From: Symbiodinium natans | Lineage: Eukaryota; Sar; Dinophyceae; Suessiales; Symbiodiniaceae | Length of the DNA stretch: 64,000 nt | Direction: 5' to 3' | Assembly: GCA_905221605.1 (NCBI GenBank) | Contig: CAJNDS010002801.1 | Location: 845,118 to 909,117 of the forward strand | Part shown: in pieces, positions 63,641 through 64,000 of the stretch | Position numbering within the stretch: position 1 is the first letter of the stretch | How the letters are laid out: each line of letters opens with the position of its first letter | Translations under genes and position numbers: made by a program | The notes under the pieces: model-generated | What the model saw: only the letters and a program-made list of their open reading frames with translations | The model's database searches: none | Told to the model about the DNA's origin: nothing

Positions 63641-64000
63641 GTTGAACTTGGGACTTCGCACTGCCGGCAATTGTAGCGCATGCGAGAGGCTCACGTGCTC
63701 TATCTTGTTTCCTGGCCGCGAACTCATCGGTGAAGCTTTGCAGGAATTCCGGCGTCAAACTGCTCAACCATGCTGGGGCCCAGTTTTTGGGCCGCACTTG
63801 CATAAAGAGCATGCGTATCAACACCAAGGACTTGCAAACTCGCAATGTGTTCCAAAGCTGTCAGCAGGGCTCCAGAATGCCGCAAGTGGGTTCCAAGTCA
63901 GGGTTTCTGGGGCATCACCAAGCAAATTGAAGTCTCTGGTGATGAGGCGCCGCTGCTTCCGATTGGCTCGTTGCAAGCCAATGGCTTGTGCCGTCCAACG

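Noticed and set aside
1-64000. tRNA, rRNA or spliced-leader genes
   Set aside because: By eye I found no cloverleaf with a recognisable T-loop, no rRNA core, and no dinoflagellate-type spliced leader. A covariance-model scan would be decisive.

Overview
The window is nuclear DNA of a microbial eukaryote carrying a complete integrated virus-like element. Host DNA is rich in TTTAGGG/CCCTAAA telomere-type repeats, both pure and degenerate, with short GC-rich exon-like islands between them. That repeat type occurs in plants, many algae, chromerids, dinoflagellates and cryptophytes. The sequence alone does not let me name the species, but a unicellular alga or relative fits best.

Layout. 1-1.9 kb: host sequence with one recognisable exon-like piece of a PI3/PI4-kinase catalytic domain (1217-1579, up to the catalytic-loop motif). 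1.9-9.3 kb: nested repeats, namely a ~310-bp palindromic AT-rich satellite interrupted by an interstitial telomere array, a CCCATCATC minisatellite and a degenerate several-hundred-bp satellite. 9,320-30,213: a ~20.9-kb AT-rich polinton-like virus (PLV) with ~0.66-0.70-kb terminal inverted repeats (TIRs) and a 5-bp target duplication (TCTTG). 30.2-31.5 kb: the same satellite (soon in inverted orientation), a (TAC)n tract and TA-rich DNA. 31,542-31,700: the next piece of the PI3-kinase domain (the DFG segment). A perfect 27-bp inverted repeat (1898-1924 and 31299-31325) brackets everything between the two kinase pieces, so the virus appears nested in satellites, inside a 29-kb block, inside a host gene. 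31.7-60 kb: degenerate telomere-like DNA with exon-like islands. 60-64 kb: GC-rich host DNA with a decayed Ty1/copia integrase.

The PLV has about 24 genes. The virion module is a major capsid protein, a minor capsid (penton) protein, an FtsK/HerA-type packaging ATPase, an 853-aa fibre with a C-terminal peptidase-S74 chaperone, a class-3 lipase-like enzyme, and two tandem proteins that share an N-terminal LKLRPTY motif. The replication/integration module is a 1188-aa TV-Pol-like polymerase-SF1 helicase and a DDE (rve) integrase. There are three GIY-YIG nucleases and a set of small zinc-finger proteins, one encoded inside each TIR. No maturation protease was recognised. Gene 3' ends repeatedly carry AT-rich perfect hairpins, and a subset of genes shares an upstream TTAAAGACAAAAC-like element, which suggests a dedicated viral transcription system. 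Open reading frames are intact and the two TIR gene copies encode identical proteins, so the insertion looks recent and possibly functional.
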